From Sediminibacterium sp. TEGAF015 (GTDB taxonomy: Bacteria > Bacteroidota > Bacteroidia > Chitinophagales > Chitinophagaceae): DNA of 64,000 bases. The notes below the pieces were generated by a model that was not told the origin of the DNA, ran no database searches, and saw nothing but the letters and a program-made list of their open reading frames with translations. The position numbers and the translations under genes are program-made. Positions 9,192 to 17,364 of this stretch are shown here, piece by piece. Positions within the stretch are counted from its first letter, which is position 1. The number at the start of each line of letters is the position of its first letter. Location: NCBI RefSeq assembly GCF_025997995.1, contig NZ_AP026683.1, positions 434,501-498,500 of the forward strand, given 5' to 3'.

Positions 9192-9728
9192 CTATGCAAT
9201 AGCATTCGTTCTGCTCTGATCAAGATGCTCAATGATATAGTCGTAGTGGGCTTTTTCTTGTTTCTTTTGCTCATATCTGTGACGAACCAGAACACTGATT
9301 CCATAAATAACATAGGCAACCTGTATGTAAATGAGTAACTCGTAAATACCAATAGCAAGACTATTGTAATAGTTCCATTTTTTATAAGCAGGAAGTTCTC
9401 CCATATAGTATTTCCATTTCAGACTAATGGGCAGTGCATAGGTATAAATCAGGAATATTGTAGAAATCAACAAACAGGTAAAGAACACATGTGCCCAGGA
9501 TGCAAAAAAGCTTCTTTGTCCAAGATCTCTTAAAACGGAGTGCATCATAAAAGGAACAAGCACACTAAGTAAAAGCACACCTATCATAGTAGGAAAGTTC
9601 AGGATGTAGTAATTTTCATCCAAGAACAGAATGGCCACGTCGCTGTATGCGGCATAGTTAGCGATTAGGCCAAATAAGATAGGCACCGCCCAGAGCAAAT
9701 TCTCTGCACGGATTAGACGTGTTGTCAT
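9192..9728 (-). CDS. Hypothetical membrane protein
   Basis: 178 residues with four probable transmembrane helices (about 13-28, 43-62, 76-100 and 124-147) and a charged C-terminal tail rich in Lys/Glu/Gln. I recognise no family. It is convergent with the queuosine transporter (6-base gap) and divergent from trmH. Its promoter region holds TATTTTTG on the minus strand (9759-9752), which fits the Bacteroidota -7 consensus, so it is probably transcribed on its own. Confidence 0.72.
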   Translation of the reverse strand: MTTRLIRAENLLWAVPILFGLIANYAAYSDVAILFLDENYYILNFPTMIGVLLLSVLVPFMMHSVLRDLGQRSFFASWAHVFFTCLLISTIFLIYTYALPISLKWKYYMGELPAYKKWNYYNSLAIGIYELLIYIQVAYVIYGISVLVRHRYEQKKQEKAHYDYIIEHLDQSRTNAIA

Positions 9729-9751
9729 AGGGTTTGACTACGGGTACAGGA

Positions 9752-9759
9752 CAAAAATA
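9752..9759 (-). promoter_or_regulatory. Candidate -7 promoter box for the 178-residue membrane protein
   Basis: The minus strand reads TATTTTTG, an exact TAnnTTTG match, 23 bases upstream of the ATG at 9728. A clear -33 TTG at the expected spacing was not found, so this is only suggestive. Confidence 0.35.
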
Positions 9760-9840
9760 TATCAATAAATCAAGACTTAATTGCAATTTTGCTTTATAAT
9801 GAGCTAAAATGGTTTAAAATACCAACACCTTTGTACGATT

Positions 9841-10431
9841 ATGACCCCAAAAAGAGCACAAAAGATAGAATCCGTACTGAAAATGAGACAATCCGGGCTT
9901 ACGATTGTAATGGAAAATGTGCATGATCCACATAATATTTACGCAGCCATGCGCACCTGTGATGCTGTTGGTATTCAGGATATTTATGTTTTGAATACGG
10001 AATTGCCCCGATCAGGGTATTTTGGCATCAAAAGCAGTAGCAGTGCCAATAAGTGGCTAACTGTACATCAGTTTGACGATGTGGCGCTATGTTTTGAGGC
10101 GCTAAGAAAAGAGTATGATTGTATTTATACTACTTTTTTGGGGGAAGCTAGTGCTTCCTTATACGAGCTTGATTTTACCAAAAAAGTGGCATTGGTATTT
10201 GGGAATGAACACAATGGGGTATCTGAAGCGGCCCGCAATCTTGCAGATGGTAATTTTGTGATTCCTCAGGTAGGAATGATTCCCAGTTTAAATATATCTG
10301 TGGCCTGTGCTGTTTCTATTTATGAAGCCTACAGACAAAGGAAAGAAGCCGGGCTCTACAATCAGGAGGTCTCTCTCCATCCAAATGCGGACAGTATTCG
10401 TGCACTTTGGTCTAGTTATTCGGCGGATTGA
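9841..10431 (+). CDS. trmH: tRNA/rRNA 2'-O-methyltransferase, TrmH type (SpoU family)
   Basis: 196 residues with the three SPOUT motifs of the SpoU/TrmH group: motif 1 HDPHNIYAAMRTCDAVG (contains the N..A..RT pattern), motif 2 ALVFGNEHNGVSE and motif 3 IPSLNISVACAVSIYEA, which form the knotted SAM-binding site. The short length, with minimal N-terminal extension, resembles TrmH, which methylates Gm18 of tRNA, more than RlmB. It acts in the cytoplasm. The last 16 bases overlap the convergent YihY-family gene. The general family is certain; the tRNA Gm18 target is a family-level inference. Confidence 0.85.
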   Translation: MTPKRAQKIESVLKMRQSGLTIVMENVHDPHNIYAAMRTCDAVGIQDIYVLNTELPRSGYFGIKSSSSANKWLTVHQFDDVALCFEALRKEYDCIYTTFLGEASASLYELDFTKKVALVFGNEHNGVSEAARNLADGNFVIPQVGMIPSLNISVACAVSIYEAYRQRKEAGLYNQEVSLHPNADSIRALWSSYSAD

Positions 10432-11369
10432 TTTTCTTCGAGTTTTCGCTGCGCAGCTTTTTGCGTTAAGTAAGTGATACTCACATTTAATTCAAATCCG
10501 ATTAACAAAATCAATGAATTGAAGTAGGCAAGAATCATCAGGATCATGACGGTACCAATGGATCCGTACACTTTATTGTAGCTGCCGAAATTATTTACCC
10601 AGTAAGAAAAAATAAGCGTAGTACCTACAATTAAAGTAGTTGCCAGTAAGGATCCTGGTGAAATCAGTTTCCATCTGATTTTTACAGAAGGTGCATATTT
10701 GTATATGAAAGCAATGCTGTAAAAAAACAAAGCCATTATCACTAGCCATCGAATGCTGTTTAGCCAAGGCATAGCGGACTTTTTAAGCCCGAAAAGTTTG
10801 CCAATTAAATAAGTGAGTTGAGCTTGACCCAGTAAAATCAGCGTAGAAGCAATCAGTAAAATAATAATCAATGTGGTTAATTGAATGGCTTTCCAACGTT
10901 GATGAAGAAAAAAACGTTTATGTTCCATAATAGAACGGTCAAATGTCAGGATTAAAGACATCATTGCATTGGAAGCATAATAGACTACCAATAAAAAACC
11001 AAAAGAGAAAACCCCAATGCTTCTTTGCATCAGATCGTCTATAATATTTTCAATAAAACGATAAGTATTGGAGTTAGGGCTAATGTCTTTGAATAAAGTA
11101 AGGATTTGTGGCTTAATATTCAGAAAATCCGGGAAATAGGGGAGTATAGAAAAAAGAAATAAAATTGTTGCAGGTAATGCCATAATCAGATTGAATGAAA
11201 TGGCCGCAGCTCTTTCATTCAGCCCAATTTTATTTACCTGCTTAATAAAAAAGACAATGACATCATAAAGTGGTATGCCCTGAAACCCAGGAATGATAAA
11301 GGTTTTACTCTTTCTGATCAGAAAGGCAATCGGAGGCCAACTTACTATGATTCTTTCCAGCTTCGTCAT
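10416..11369 (-). CDS. YihY/BrkB family inner-membrane protein
   Basis: 317 residues with six probable transmembrane helices and the family blocks RAAAISFNLIMALPATILFLFS and YGSIGTVMILMILAYFNSLILLIGFELN (PF03631). The family was once annotated as ribonuclease BN, which is now regarded as mistaken for these membrane proteins; its molecular role is unsettled (transport or envelope integrity). The ATG shares one base with the mltG stop (TAATG), so the two are translationally coupled. The 3' end overlaps trmH on the opposite strand. Confidence 0.87.
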   Translation of the reverse strand: MTKLERIIVSWPPIAFLIRKSKTFIIPGFQGIPLYDVIVFFIKQVNKIGLNERAAAISFNLIMALPATILFLFSILPYFPDFLNIKPQILTLFKDISPNSNTYRFIENIIDDLMQRSIGVFSFGFLLVVYYASNAMMSLILTFDRSIMEHKRFFLHQRWKAIQLTTLIIILLIASTLILLGQAQLTYLIGKLFGLKKSAMPWLNSIRWLVIMALFFYSIAFIYKYAPSVKIRWKLISPGSLLATTLIVGTTLIFSYWVNNFGSYNKVYGSIGTVMILMILAYFNSLILLIGFELNVSITYLTQKAAQRKLEENQSAE

Positions 11370-12442
11370 TACTTGCCTATTCTTTTTTTCTCCAAGTATT
11401 CATCAAGTTTTTTCTGGTATTCTTTTGCATAACGATTGTGTTCTTCATAGTTGTCACTGAAGTGGTGATAACCACTGAAATCGCTTTTAGCTACAAAATA
11501 AATATAACTGGTTTTGGGAGCGTCTAAAACTATATCAATGGTTTTAGGAGATGGGGTGCCAATAGGACCTGGTGGAAGTCCTTTTACTCTATATGTATTG
11601 TAGGGCGAAGGATTGCTGAGGTACTTTTCGTAAATACGGGTAATGGTAAAATCGTTCATTGCGTATTTAATGGTAGGGCAAGCCTGTAATGGCATTTGTT
11701 TAGCCAGCCGGTTTAAATAGACACTGGCAATTTTATATTTGTCTTCAGAAAAATTTGTTTCCTCATCTACAATAGAGGCCAATATATACACCTGTTCAGG
11801 ACTTAATCCCAAAGATTCAGCTTTTTGCAGTCTGTTGTTTTTTAGCCAGAATCTGGTTGATGCGGCCTTTAATTTCTCCAGAATGACAGGCATGGTTGCA
11901 TCAGCATAAAAATTGTATGTATCTGGAATGATTTTAGTAAAAAGCAAAGTGGTGTCCAGATCCAGTGAAGCCAATGAATCAGCTGATTGCAAAAAATGAA
12001 GCACTTCCGATGAATCTGTAAAAAACTGTTTACTAATTAACTTGGCGAATTCCTGCTTGGTTCTAACTCTGTTGATGATCAGTTTTACTTCGGCCAGTCT
12101 TCCATTCTTTAGCATTCTTACAATATCAATGATACTTTGCCCTTTTTTAATTTCATATCTGCCAGGTTTCATCTTATCCCAGATATTAAAAGGTGCGCCG
12201 GCAATGCCTAACAAAGAAGTAAATCTAAGTATTCCAGCTTCTTCAAAAGCAGCCAGCACAGCAGATTTCTGTGTCTGATCCTTGTATATGGTTACCATTC
12301 TGCTTTTTTCCTCAAAACGGGTTGCAGGCAGAAAGAAAAGAGCAGCAAACCCGATACAAGCTATTGCAAACAGACTAATTACTATAATCAACCCTTTTTT
12401 AGAAGGGGCATTTTTTTTCGAAGCAGTTTTTTTTCTTGCCAT
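11369..12442 (-). CDS. mltG: Endolytic murein transglycosylase MltG
   Basis: 357 residues: a Lys-rich cytoplasmic N-terminus, one transmembrane helix (about 17-40), a LysM-like region, and the YceG/MltG catalytic domain (PF02618). Characteristic blocks are ILASIVDEET (the conserved acidic catalytic region), ASVYLNRLAKQMPLQACPTI, YNTYRVKGLPPGPIGTPS and YFVAKSDFSGYHHFSDNYEEH. MltG cleaves nascent glycan strands in the periplasm and is thought to set their length. The gene starts just after the secG terminator and is coupled to the YihY-family gene downstream. Confidence 0.93.
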   Translation of the reverse strand: MARKKTASKKNAPSKKGLIIVISLFAIACIGFAALFFLPATRFEEKSRMVTIYKDQTQKSAVLAAFEEAGILRFTSLLGIAGAPFNIWDKMKPGRYEIKKGQSIIDIVRMLKNGRLAEVKLIINRVRTKQEFAKLISKQFFTDSSEVLHFLQSADSLASLDLDTTLLFTKIIPDTYNFYADATMPVILEKLKAASTRFWLKNNRLQKAESLGLSPEQVYILASIVDEETNFSEDKYKIASVYLNRLAKQMPLQACPTIKYAMNDFTITRIYEKYLSNPSPYNTYRVKGLPPGPIGTPSPKTIDIVLDAPKTSYIYFVAKSDFSGYHHFSDNYEEHNRYAKEYQKKLDEYLEKKRIGK

Positions 12443-12458
12443 AAGGTAAATTAAATAA

Positions 12459-12490
12459 AAAACCCTGTCATTGAAAAGGACAGGGTTTAA
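12459..12490 (-). terminator. Rho-independent terminator after secG
   Basis: The inverted repeat AACCCTGTC (12461-12469) and GACAGGGTT (12479-12487) has a 9-base loop. On the minus strand the stem is followed directly by TTTTTTATTT. It sits between the secG stop and the mltG start and should limit read-through into mltG. Confidence 0.85.
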
Positions 12491-12508
12491 ATTATATAGA
12501 AACTGGAA

Positions 12509-12862
12509 CTATTTCTTGCTGCTATCTGTTGTAGCTGGCACAGTTGCTGCAGGTGCTGCCTGATTAGTTGCAGGTGCAGGAGCTGTTGTAGTTGTATTGA
12601 TTTTCTGCAATACTTCAGTATTTACATCGTTACCACCACCCTTTAAAAATAGCGTAGAGAACAATGCTAATACGGCAATAATACCAGCGAAAATCCAGGT
12701 ACCTTTTTCCAAAACGTCGGTAGTTTGTTTAACTCCCATTAATTGATTGCTGATACCGCCTACATTTCCAGCAAGGCCACCGCCTTTAGGATTTTGGATT
12801 AGAACCATAAAACCAAGACCAACCGCAGCAATCACAATCAGAACCAAAAACAGATAAATCAT
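12509..12862 (-). CDS. secG: Preprotein translocase subunit SecG
   Basis: 117 residues. Two transmembrane helices (about 2-22 and 55-75) flank the conserved cytoplasmic loop QNPKGGGLAG, the SecG signature. After the second helix comes a low-complexity Ala/Thr/Pro tail ending in Lys, longer than in enterobacterial SecG but common in Bacteroidota. SecG assists SecYE in protein export at the inner membrane. The start lies one base from the stop of the upstream hypothetical gene, so the two are co-transcribed, and a terminator follows. Confidence 0.93.
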   Translation of the reverse strand: MIYLFLVLIVIAAVGLGFMVLIQNPKGGGLAGNVGGISNQLMGVKQTTDVLEKGTWIFAGIIAVLALFSTLFLKGGGNDVNTEVLQKINTTTTAPAPATNQAAPAATVPATTDSSKK

Positions 12863-12863
12863 T

Positions 12864-13994
12864 TTAAATACCTTTTAATTGTTGAATTTTGTCTGCAAAA
12901 TAAGCGGTTTTTTCAGGATTTGAGAAACTTAATTTAATATATAGCTGAATTGCCTTGTCAATCTGACCCTGTTTAGCCAATACTTCAGCCATTGTTTCCG
13001 TAAGAATTTCCTTTGATTCATTGGAAACCAGTGCGGTTTCTGCTACTTTTTTCTCCTGTTCTGGTGAAGTGCCCAGATCGTCCGGATTCGGATGATGGTT
13101 TTTCATATCCTTAAGCCAATCGGTAAAACGTCTCAGTTTAGTGGTCAGTTTATCCTGAGGAATCTTGCTCAAATCAATCTGAATACCCTGTGAAGCAAAG
13201 TAATCGATGGTATGCAGCTTATCCTGAACAGGTTCAATGTTTAATTCTGTTTCCTTTTCTATAGGCTTTTTAAATTCGGCCAGTTGGCTCGACAATATAC
13301 TGGCTATTTTGGCGTCGCTCTTGTCCTGATCGGGGTGCTGTGTTCTGCTTCCGTATTCCTCCTCACTGTATTCCTGTTCAGGTAACAATGGGGCAGGCTG
13401 CTCTGTCTGATTTAGCGCGCTGAAAACAGGATCAAATTTTTCGGAAGAAGGTACTTCCGGTAATGTATAATCAACCGGTTCAGAAGGGGTATTTTCACGA
13501 ATAACTGGAATGATAGTTCCAGGCTTATCTAATGGTTCAATACCTTTCATTAATTCTCTAACCGATTCAATAGTTGGAATAGAAATATCTGGATTAGGGA
13601 GTTCTGGCGCTACGAAAGATTTTTCGGCATCTTCCAAAGTATCTTCAATCTTAGGCAGGTTAATCATTTCATCCCACTCCAGATCTTTTTGTCTGATGGA
13701 TCGTAACAAAGCGGTGTCCAATTCTTGCTTAGGTGCCTGATCAATCCCGGGATCCTTCAATGCTTCTAATTGAAATTGAAGCCAGTGAGGGTTGGTAAAA
13801 TATAGGGCAGTCCTCATGGCCTGTGAGCCCACCAAAGGGTGATCATCTTTCTTTAATTTGGCTGCAAACAGGTATTGACCGGGAGAGAAGAAAGGGTATT
13901 CGTGAACCAATTTTTCAATTACTTCCATTTTAGTGGAAGACAAATCGGCATTTCCCGTCAAGTGCATCAGTGCTTTTTCCTGCGTAAATTTCAT
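12864..13994 (-). CDS. Hypothetical protein with acidic middle and TPR-like C-terminus, linked to secG
   Basis: About 376 residues from ATG 13994. An N-terminal helical block (EKLVHEYPFFSPGQYLFAAKL) is followed by a long acidic, Pro/Glu-rich, probably disordered middle (about 120-250). The C-terminal block has a single TPR-like helix pair: ETMAEVLAKQGQIDKAIQLYIKLS, then NPEKTAYFADKIQQL. There is no signal peptide or membrane helix, so it is cytoplasmic. Its position between an LptE-like gene and secG appears in related genomes as I recall them, but no function is established to my knowledge. A scaffold or adaptor for envelope biogenesis is only a guess. Confidence 0.75.
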   Translation of the reverse strand: MKFTQEKALMHLTGNADLSSTKMEVIEKLVHEYPFFSPGQYLFAAKLKKDDHPLVGSQAMRTALYFTNPHWLQFQLEALKDPGIDQAPKQELDTALLRSIRQKDLEWDEMINLPKIEDTLEDAEKSFVAPELPNPDISIPTIESVRELMKGIEPLDKPGTIIPVIRENTPSEPVDYTLPEVPSSEKFDPVFSALNQTEQPAPLLPEQEYSEEEYGSRTQHPDQDKSDAKIASILSSQLAEFKKPIEKETELNIEPVQDKLHTIDYFASQGIQIDLSKIPQDKLTTKLRRFTDWLKDMKNHHPNPDDLGTSPEQEKKVAETALVSNESKEILTETMAEVLAKQGQIDKAIQLYIKLSFSNPEKTAYFADKIQQLKGI

Positions 13995-14020
13995 AAACAA
14001 TAAAGATACAAATCTATCTA

Positions 14021-14542
14021 TTACCAGTTATTAAATATTCGGTTGAAGATTTCATCTGTGATATTCCGAATTACTTCGTCTAGTAGTTGTCCCTCGGCCT
14101 GCTGTAACGTTAAATTGGCTGAGAAGTCAAAACTTCTGGTAACATCAAATTCTTCTACTTTATTCTCAAGGGTCTTTCTAAGTACAATGTGAACCGTAAC
14201 AGTTAATCGGTTGGTGCTAGCCTGCTGAGCAGATACACCCACAGTCTGACTGGGATCGTAATTGGTGATGCTGCCATTAATTACATAATCGGCATCGTCA
14301 TTGTTGGTTCTAGTAAGTTTAGTTTGACTGGTAATCTTAGCTTGCAATTTGTCTGTTAGTTTGGGACTCAGTTGCGGATTTACATACCTGGCTTTGTTGT
14401 CAATAAAACCAATCTTTACTGTTTTTACATTTGTAGGTATAACAGCATCATTGAATTTATAAACAAAGCATCCTTGCAGTAAAACTACGAGGATGATGGT
14501 TGCAGTAAAGAAGCAATACTTTATTTTATTCGTCAATATCAT
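14021..14542 (-). CDS. LptE-like lipoprotein (LPS assembly)
   Basis: 173 residues: a signal sequence with lipobox LLQGC (Cys about 25), then a small alpha/beta domain resembling the LptE family (PF04390), with KIGFIDNKARYVNPQLSPKL and the C-terminal LQQAEGQLLDEVIRNITDEI. LptE plugs the LptD barrel and helps place lipopolysaccharide in the outer leaflet. Bacteroidota members are divergent, so the role is inferred. Its start overlaps the end of the sigma-54 activator gene by 17 bases, so translation is probably coupled. Confidence 0.8.
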   Translation of the reverse strand: MILTNKIKYCFFTATIILVVLLQGCFVYKFNDAVIPTNVKTVKIGFIDNKARYVNPQLSPKLTDKLQAKITSQTKLTRTNNDDADYVINGSITNYDPSQTVGVSAQQASTNRLTVTVHIVLRKTLENKVEEFDVTRSFDFSANLTLQQAEGQLLDEVIRNITDEIFNRIFNNW

Positions 14543-15812
14543 ATTCTTTCAATTTTCTGTATAAGGTTCTTTCGCTGATTCCCAAATCTATAGATGCATC
14601 TTTTCGTTTTCCTCTGTGCTTTTTCAAGGCTTTTACAATCAACTCTTTTTCCTTGTCCATTATATTGAGGGATTCTTCTATTTCTTCATGCATTTGAATA
14701 GCATCTTCGTGAAGAATCACCGGAGCAGAAGTGACTGTATGTTGTGAAGGCAATAGATTACTACCTGAATTAACGGGTGAATTGCCAGCATTTACTGTAT
14801 TGATAATCGGCACTTCATTTACAGCAGGTGAATAATCGTTTAAAATGGATTCTTTTGTAAAATTGGCTGCTGCGCCTGCCAGGGAAGGGTTCTGTAATAT
14901 TTCAACAAACATCTTTTTCAATTCCGTTACGTCTTTTTTCATATCGAAAAATAGTTTGTATAAAATCTCCCTTTCGTTGGCAAATTCTCCGGTAGCAGGT
15001 GCACCTGCAATCATGGGCATTCTGTTTTCTTTTTTATCCGGAAGAAACAGGCTCATTTCTCTTCCATTCACCATATTCGACTGACTCAATACGGATATCT
15101 GTTCTGCTATATTTTTAAGTTCTCTGATGTTACCAGGCCATGGATAATTGATAAGCATTTGCCTGGCATCTTCATCCAGCTGCACCGGTGTGGTTTTATA
15201 TCTTTCCGCAAAATCAACAGCAAATTTTCTGAATAGCAATAAAATATCTTCCTTGCGGTCTCTCAATGAAGAAACGCGGATAGGTACCGTACTTAATCTA
15301 TAATAAAGGTCTTCTCTGAATTTTCCTTTTTGTGTAAAATCCAGAAGCTCTCTGTTGGTTGCTGCAATTACCCTTACATCTGTTTTCTGAACTTTGGAGC
15401 TACCTACTCTAATGAACTCGCCTGTTTCCAGCACACGAAGTAGTCTAGCCTGTGTGCCCAATGGCATTTCGCCAATTTCATCCATGAACAGAGTACCGCC
15501 ATTCACCGTTTCAAAATAGCCTTTTCTGCTATCCACTGCACCTGTAAATGCACCTTTTTCGTGGCCGAATAATTCGGAATCAATGGTGCCTTCCGGAATA
15601 GCTCCGCAGTTAACGGCAATAAATGGATTGTGCTTTCTAGAAGAAAGTGAATGAATGATTTGTGAAAAAACTTCTTTACCAACACCGCTTTCCCCTACAA
15701 TTAATACCGTTAAATCGGTGGCAGCCACCTGCACAGCGGTATTTAATGCATGATTCAGTGCGGTAGAATTACCAATAATGCCAAAACGATTTTTTATACT
15801 TTGTAAATCCAT
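14526..15812 (-). CDS. Sigma-54-dependent transcriptional activator without a receiver domain
   Basis: 428 residues. The AAA+ domain begins almost at the N-terminus: Walker A GESGVGKE (40-47), the sigma-54 contact loop GAFTGA (87-92), Walker B GGTLFMDEIGEM (about 105-116) and an arginine-finger region FREDLYYRL. A variable Asn/Ser/Pro-rich linker follows, then a Fis-type helix-turn-helix (ASIDLGISERTLYRKLKEY). It activates RNA polymerase carrying RpoN. No N-terminal receiver, PAS or GAF domain is present, so its control must come from a partner protein, expression level or the linker. It lies between miaB and the LptE-like gene. Confidence 0.92.
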   Translation of the reverse strand: MDLQSIKNRFGIIGNSTALNHALNTAVQVAATDLTVLIVGESGVGKEVFSQIIHSLSSRKHNPFIAVNCGAIPEGTIDSELFGHEKGAFTGAVDSRKGYFETVNGGTLFMDEIGEMPLGTQARLLRVLETGEFIRVGSSKVQKTDVRVIAATNRELLDFTQKGKFREDLYYRLSTVPIRVSSLRDRKEDILLLFRKFAVDFAERYKTTPVQLDEDARQMLINYPWPGNIRELKNIAEQISVLSQSNMVNGREMSLFLPDKKENRMPMIAGAPATGEFANEREILYKLFFDMKKDVTELKKMFVEILQNPSLAGAAANFTKESILNDYSPAVNEVPIINTVNAGNSPVNSGSNLLPSQHTVTSAPVILHEDAIQMHEEIEESLNIMDKEKELIVKALKKHRGKRKDASIDLGISERTLYRKLKEYDIDE

Positions 15813-15822
15813 TTATATCAGT

Positions 15823-17250
15823 TTATGGATGATCAACTATTTTTCCCAATAGGGTAGCCCTTGTGCAGTCTGTTATGTTAACCCAAACATAATCGCCCGG
15901 TTTTTGCAGACTGCTCGATTTTGGGAAAACGGTTATTTTATTTTGACTGGTTCTTCCTGTCCAGTCACCGGAGTCTCTTTTCGAGTCAGCTTCAATCAAT
16001 ATCTTAAATGTCTTACCAATATCTCGTTGATTGTTTCTGGTAGATAACTCACCTTGTTTGTCAACAATTTCCTGTAGCCTTCTTTTTTTTACTTCCAGCG
16101 AAATATCGTCTTTAAATCTTCTGGCAGCCAGTGTTCCGGGTCTTTCACTGTAGAAGTACATATAGCTCATATCAAAACCACAGTAGTCCATCAGGCTCAA
16201 TGTATCCTTGTGGTCTTCTTCTGTTTCAGTACAAAATCCGGCAATCATGTCCGAAGTAATTCCACAGTCGGGTAAAAGTTCTCTAATTCTGTCTACTTTA
16301 GCCAGGTACCATTCTCTGGAATAAGTTCTGTTCATTAACTGTAGCAGTCGAGTACTTCCGCTCTGAACAGGTAAGTGAATGCACTTGCAAATATTTTCAT
16401 ATTTTGCCATGGTTATCAGCACATCGTCTGTGATGTCTTTGGGGTGAGAAGTACTGAAACGAATTCTCAGTTCAGGGCTTACCAGGGCAGCCATTTCAAG
16501 CAAATTGGCAAAAGTTACCATCTGCTTTTTTTCTTCATCTTCCCAATAGTAGCTATCTACGTTCTGACCCAAAAGCGTAACTTCTTTATATCCTGTATCT
16601 ACCAGCTGCTGAATCTCCTGAATAATGGAGTCTGCTGATCTGCTTCTTTCTCTTCCACGGGTAAAAGGAACCACACAGAAACTACACATATTGTTACATC
16701 CTCTGGTGATAGATACAAATGCGGTGATGCCATTGCTGTTTAAACGAACCGGAGAAATATCTCCATAGGTTTCTTCCCTGCTCAGCAATACATTTACCCC
16801 CTTTTGTCCTGAAGACGCTTCTTCAATTAAAGCGGGCAATGATCGGTAAGCATCGGGTCCAATTACCAGATCTACCAGTTTTTCCTGTTCAAGTAATTGA
16901 GCTTTCAGTCTTTCTGCCATGCATCCCAACACCCCAATCAACATGCCCGGACGGGTCTTTTTTACCTTTCTGAATTCAGTAAGTCTTTTTCTGATGGTTT
17001 GTTCTGCTTTTTCTCTGATAGAGCAGGTATTAATTAAAACCAGGTCTGCCATCTCAAATTGAGGGGTAGCGCTGAACTGGTTTTCCTGTAGTATGGCAGC
17101 CACTACTTCACTATCCGAAAAGTTCATAGCACAACCATAACTTTCTATGTAAAACTTTTTTTGAAAATCAGCAGGAGATTCAGCCGCCTGAAACGCTTCA
17201 CCCTGTCTGGATTCATCGTGTGTTTTATTCATTAATTCCGCCAGTTCCAT
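15823..17250 (-). CDS. miaB: tRNA-2-methylthio-N6-dimethylallyladenosine synthase MiaB
   Basis: 475 residues. The N-terminal MTTase domain has the three auxiliary-cluster cysteines ([24 protein letters not shown]). The radical-SAM core has [17 protein letters not shown], giving the CxxxCxxC cluster site. The C-terminus is a TRAM RNA-binding domain ([10 protein letters not shown] to [10 protein letters not shown]). MiaB adds the methylthio group to i6A37 of tRNAs that read codons beginning with U. The residues around the motifs and the length fit MiaB rather than MtaB or RimO. It is first in a minus-strand cluster, with the sigma-54 activator 10 bases downstream. Confidence 0.95.
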   Translation of the reverse strand: MELAELMNKTHDESRQGEAFQAAESPADFQKKFYIESYGCAMNFSDSEVVAAILQENQFSATPQFEMADLVLINTCSIREKAEQTIRKRLTEFRKVKKTRPGMLIGVLGCMAERLKAQLLEQEKLVDLVIGPDAYRSLPALIEEASSGQKGVNVLLSREETYGDISPVRLNSNGITAFVSITRGCNNMCSFCVVPFTRGRERSRSADSIIQEIQQLVDTGYKEVTLLGQNVDSYYWEDEEKKQMVTFANLLEMAALVSPELRIRFSTSHPKDITDDVLITMAKYENICKCIHLPVQSGSTRLLQLMNRTYSREWYLAKVDRIRELLPDCGITSDMIAGFCTETEEDHKDTLSLMDYCGFDMSYMYFYSERPGTLAARRFKDDISLEVKKRRLQEIVDKQGELSTRNNQRDIGKTFKILIEADSKRDSGDWTGRTSQNKITVFPKSSSLQKPGDYVWVNITDCTRATLLGKIVDHP

Positions 17251-17267
17251 TCTTGTTAATTAAGATA

Positions 17268-17275
17268 CAAATGTA
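17268..17275 (-). promoter_or_regulatory. Candidate -7 promoter box for the miaB cluster
   Basis: The minus strand reads TACATTTG, an exact match to the Bacteroidota -7 consensus TAnnTTTG, 17 bases upstream of the miaB ATG. No convincing -33 element was found at the standard spacing. The position fits a short leader. Confidence 0.45.
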
Positions 17276-17338
17276 CAATTATTCCCTTGTTTATGTCAGT
17301 TTGTCAGCGTTAAATCCTCTAAAATAGCAGGGGTTTAT

Positions 17339-17346
17339 TATATTTG
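17339..17346 (+). promoter_or_regulatory. Candidate -7 promoter box for the DUF3078 gene
   Basis: TATATTTG fits TAnnTTTG and lies 18 bases before the ATG at 17365. A TTTG occurs at 17300-17303, but it is too far away for a standard -33 element. It would drive the DUF3078 gene with a short leader. Confidence 0.45.
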
Positions 17347-17364
17347 GAACAGAAATAAGCGCAC

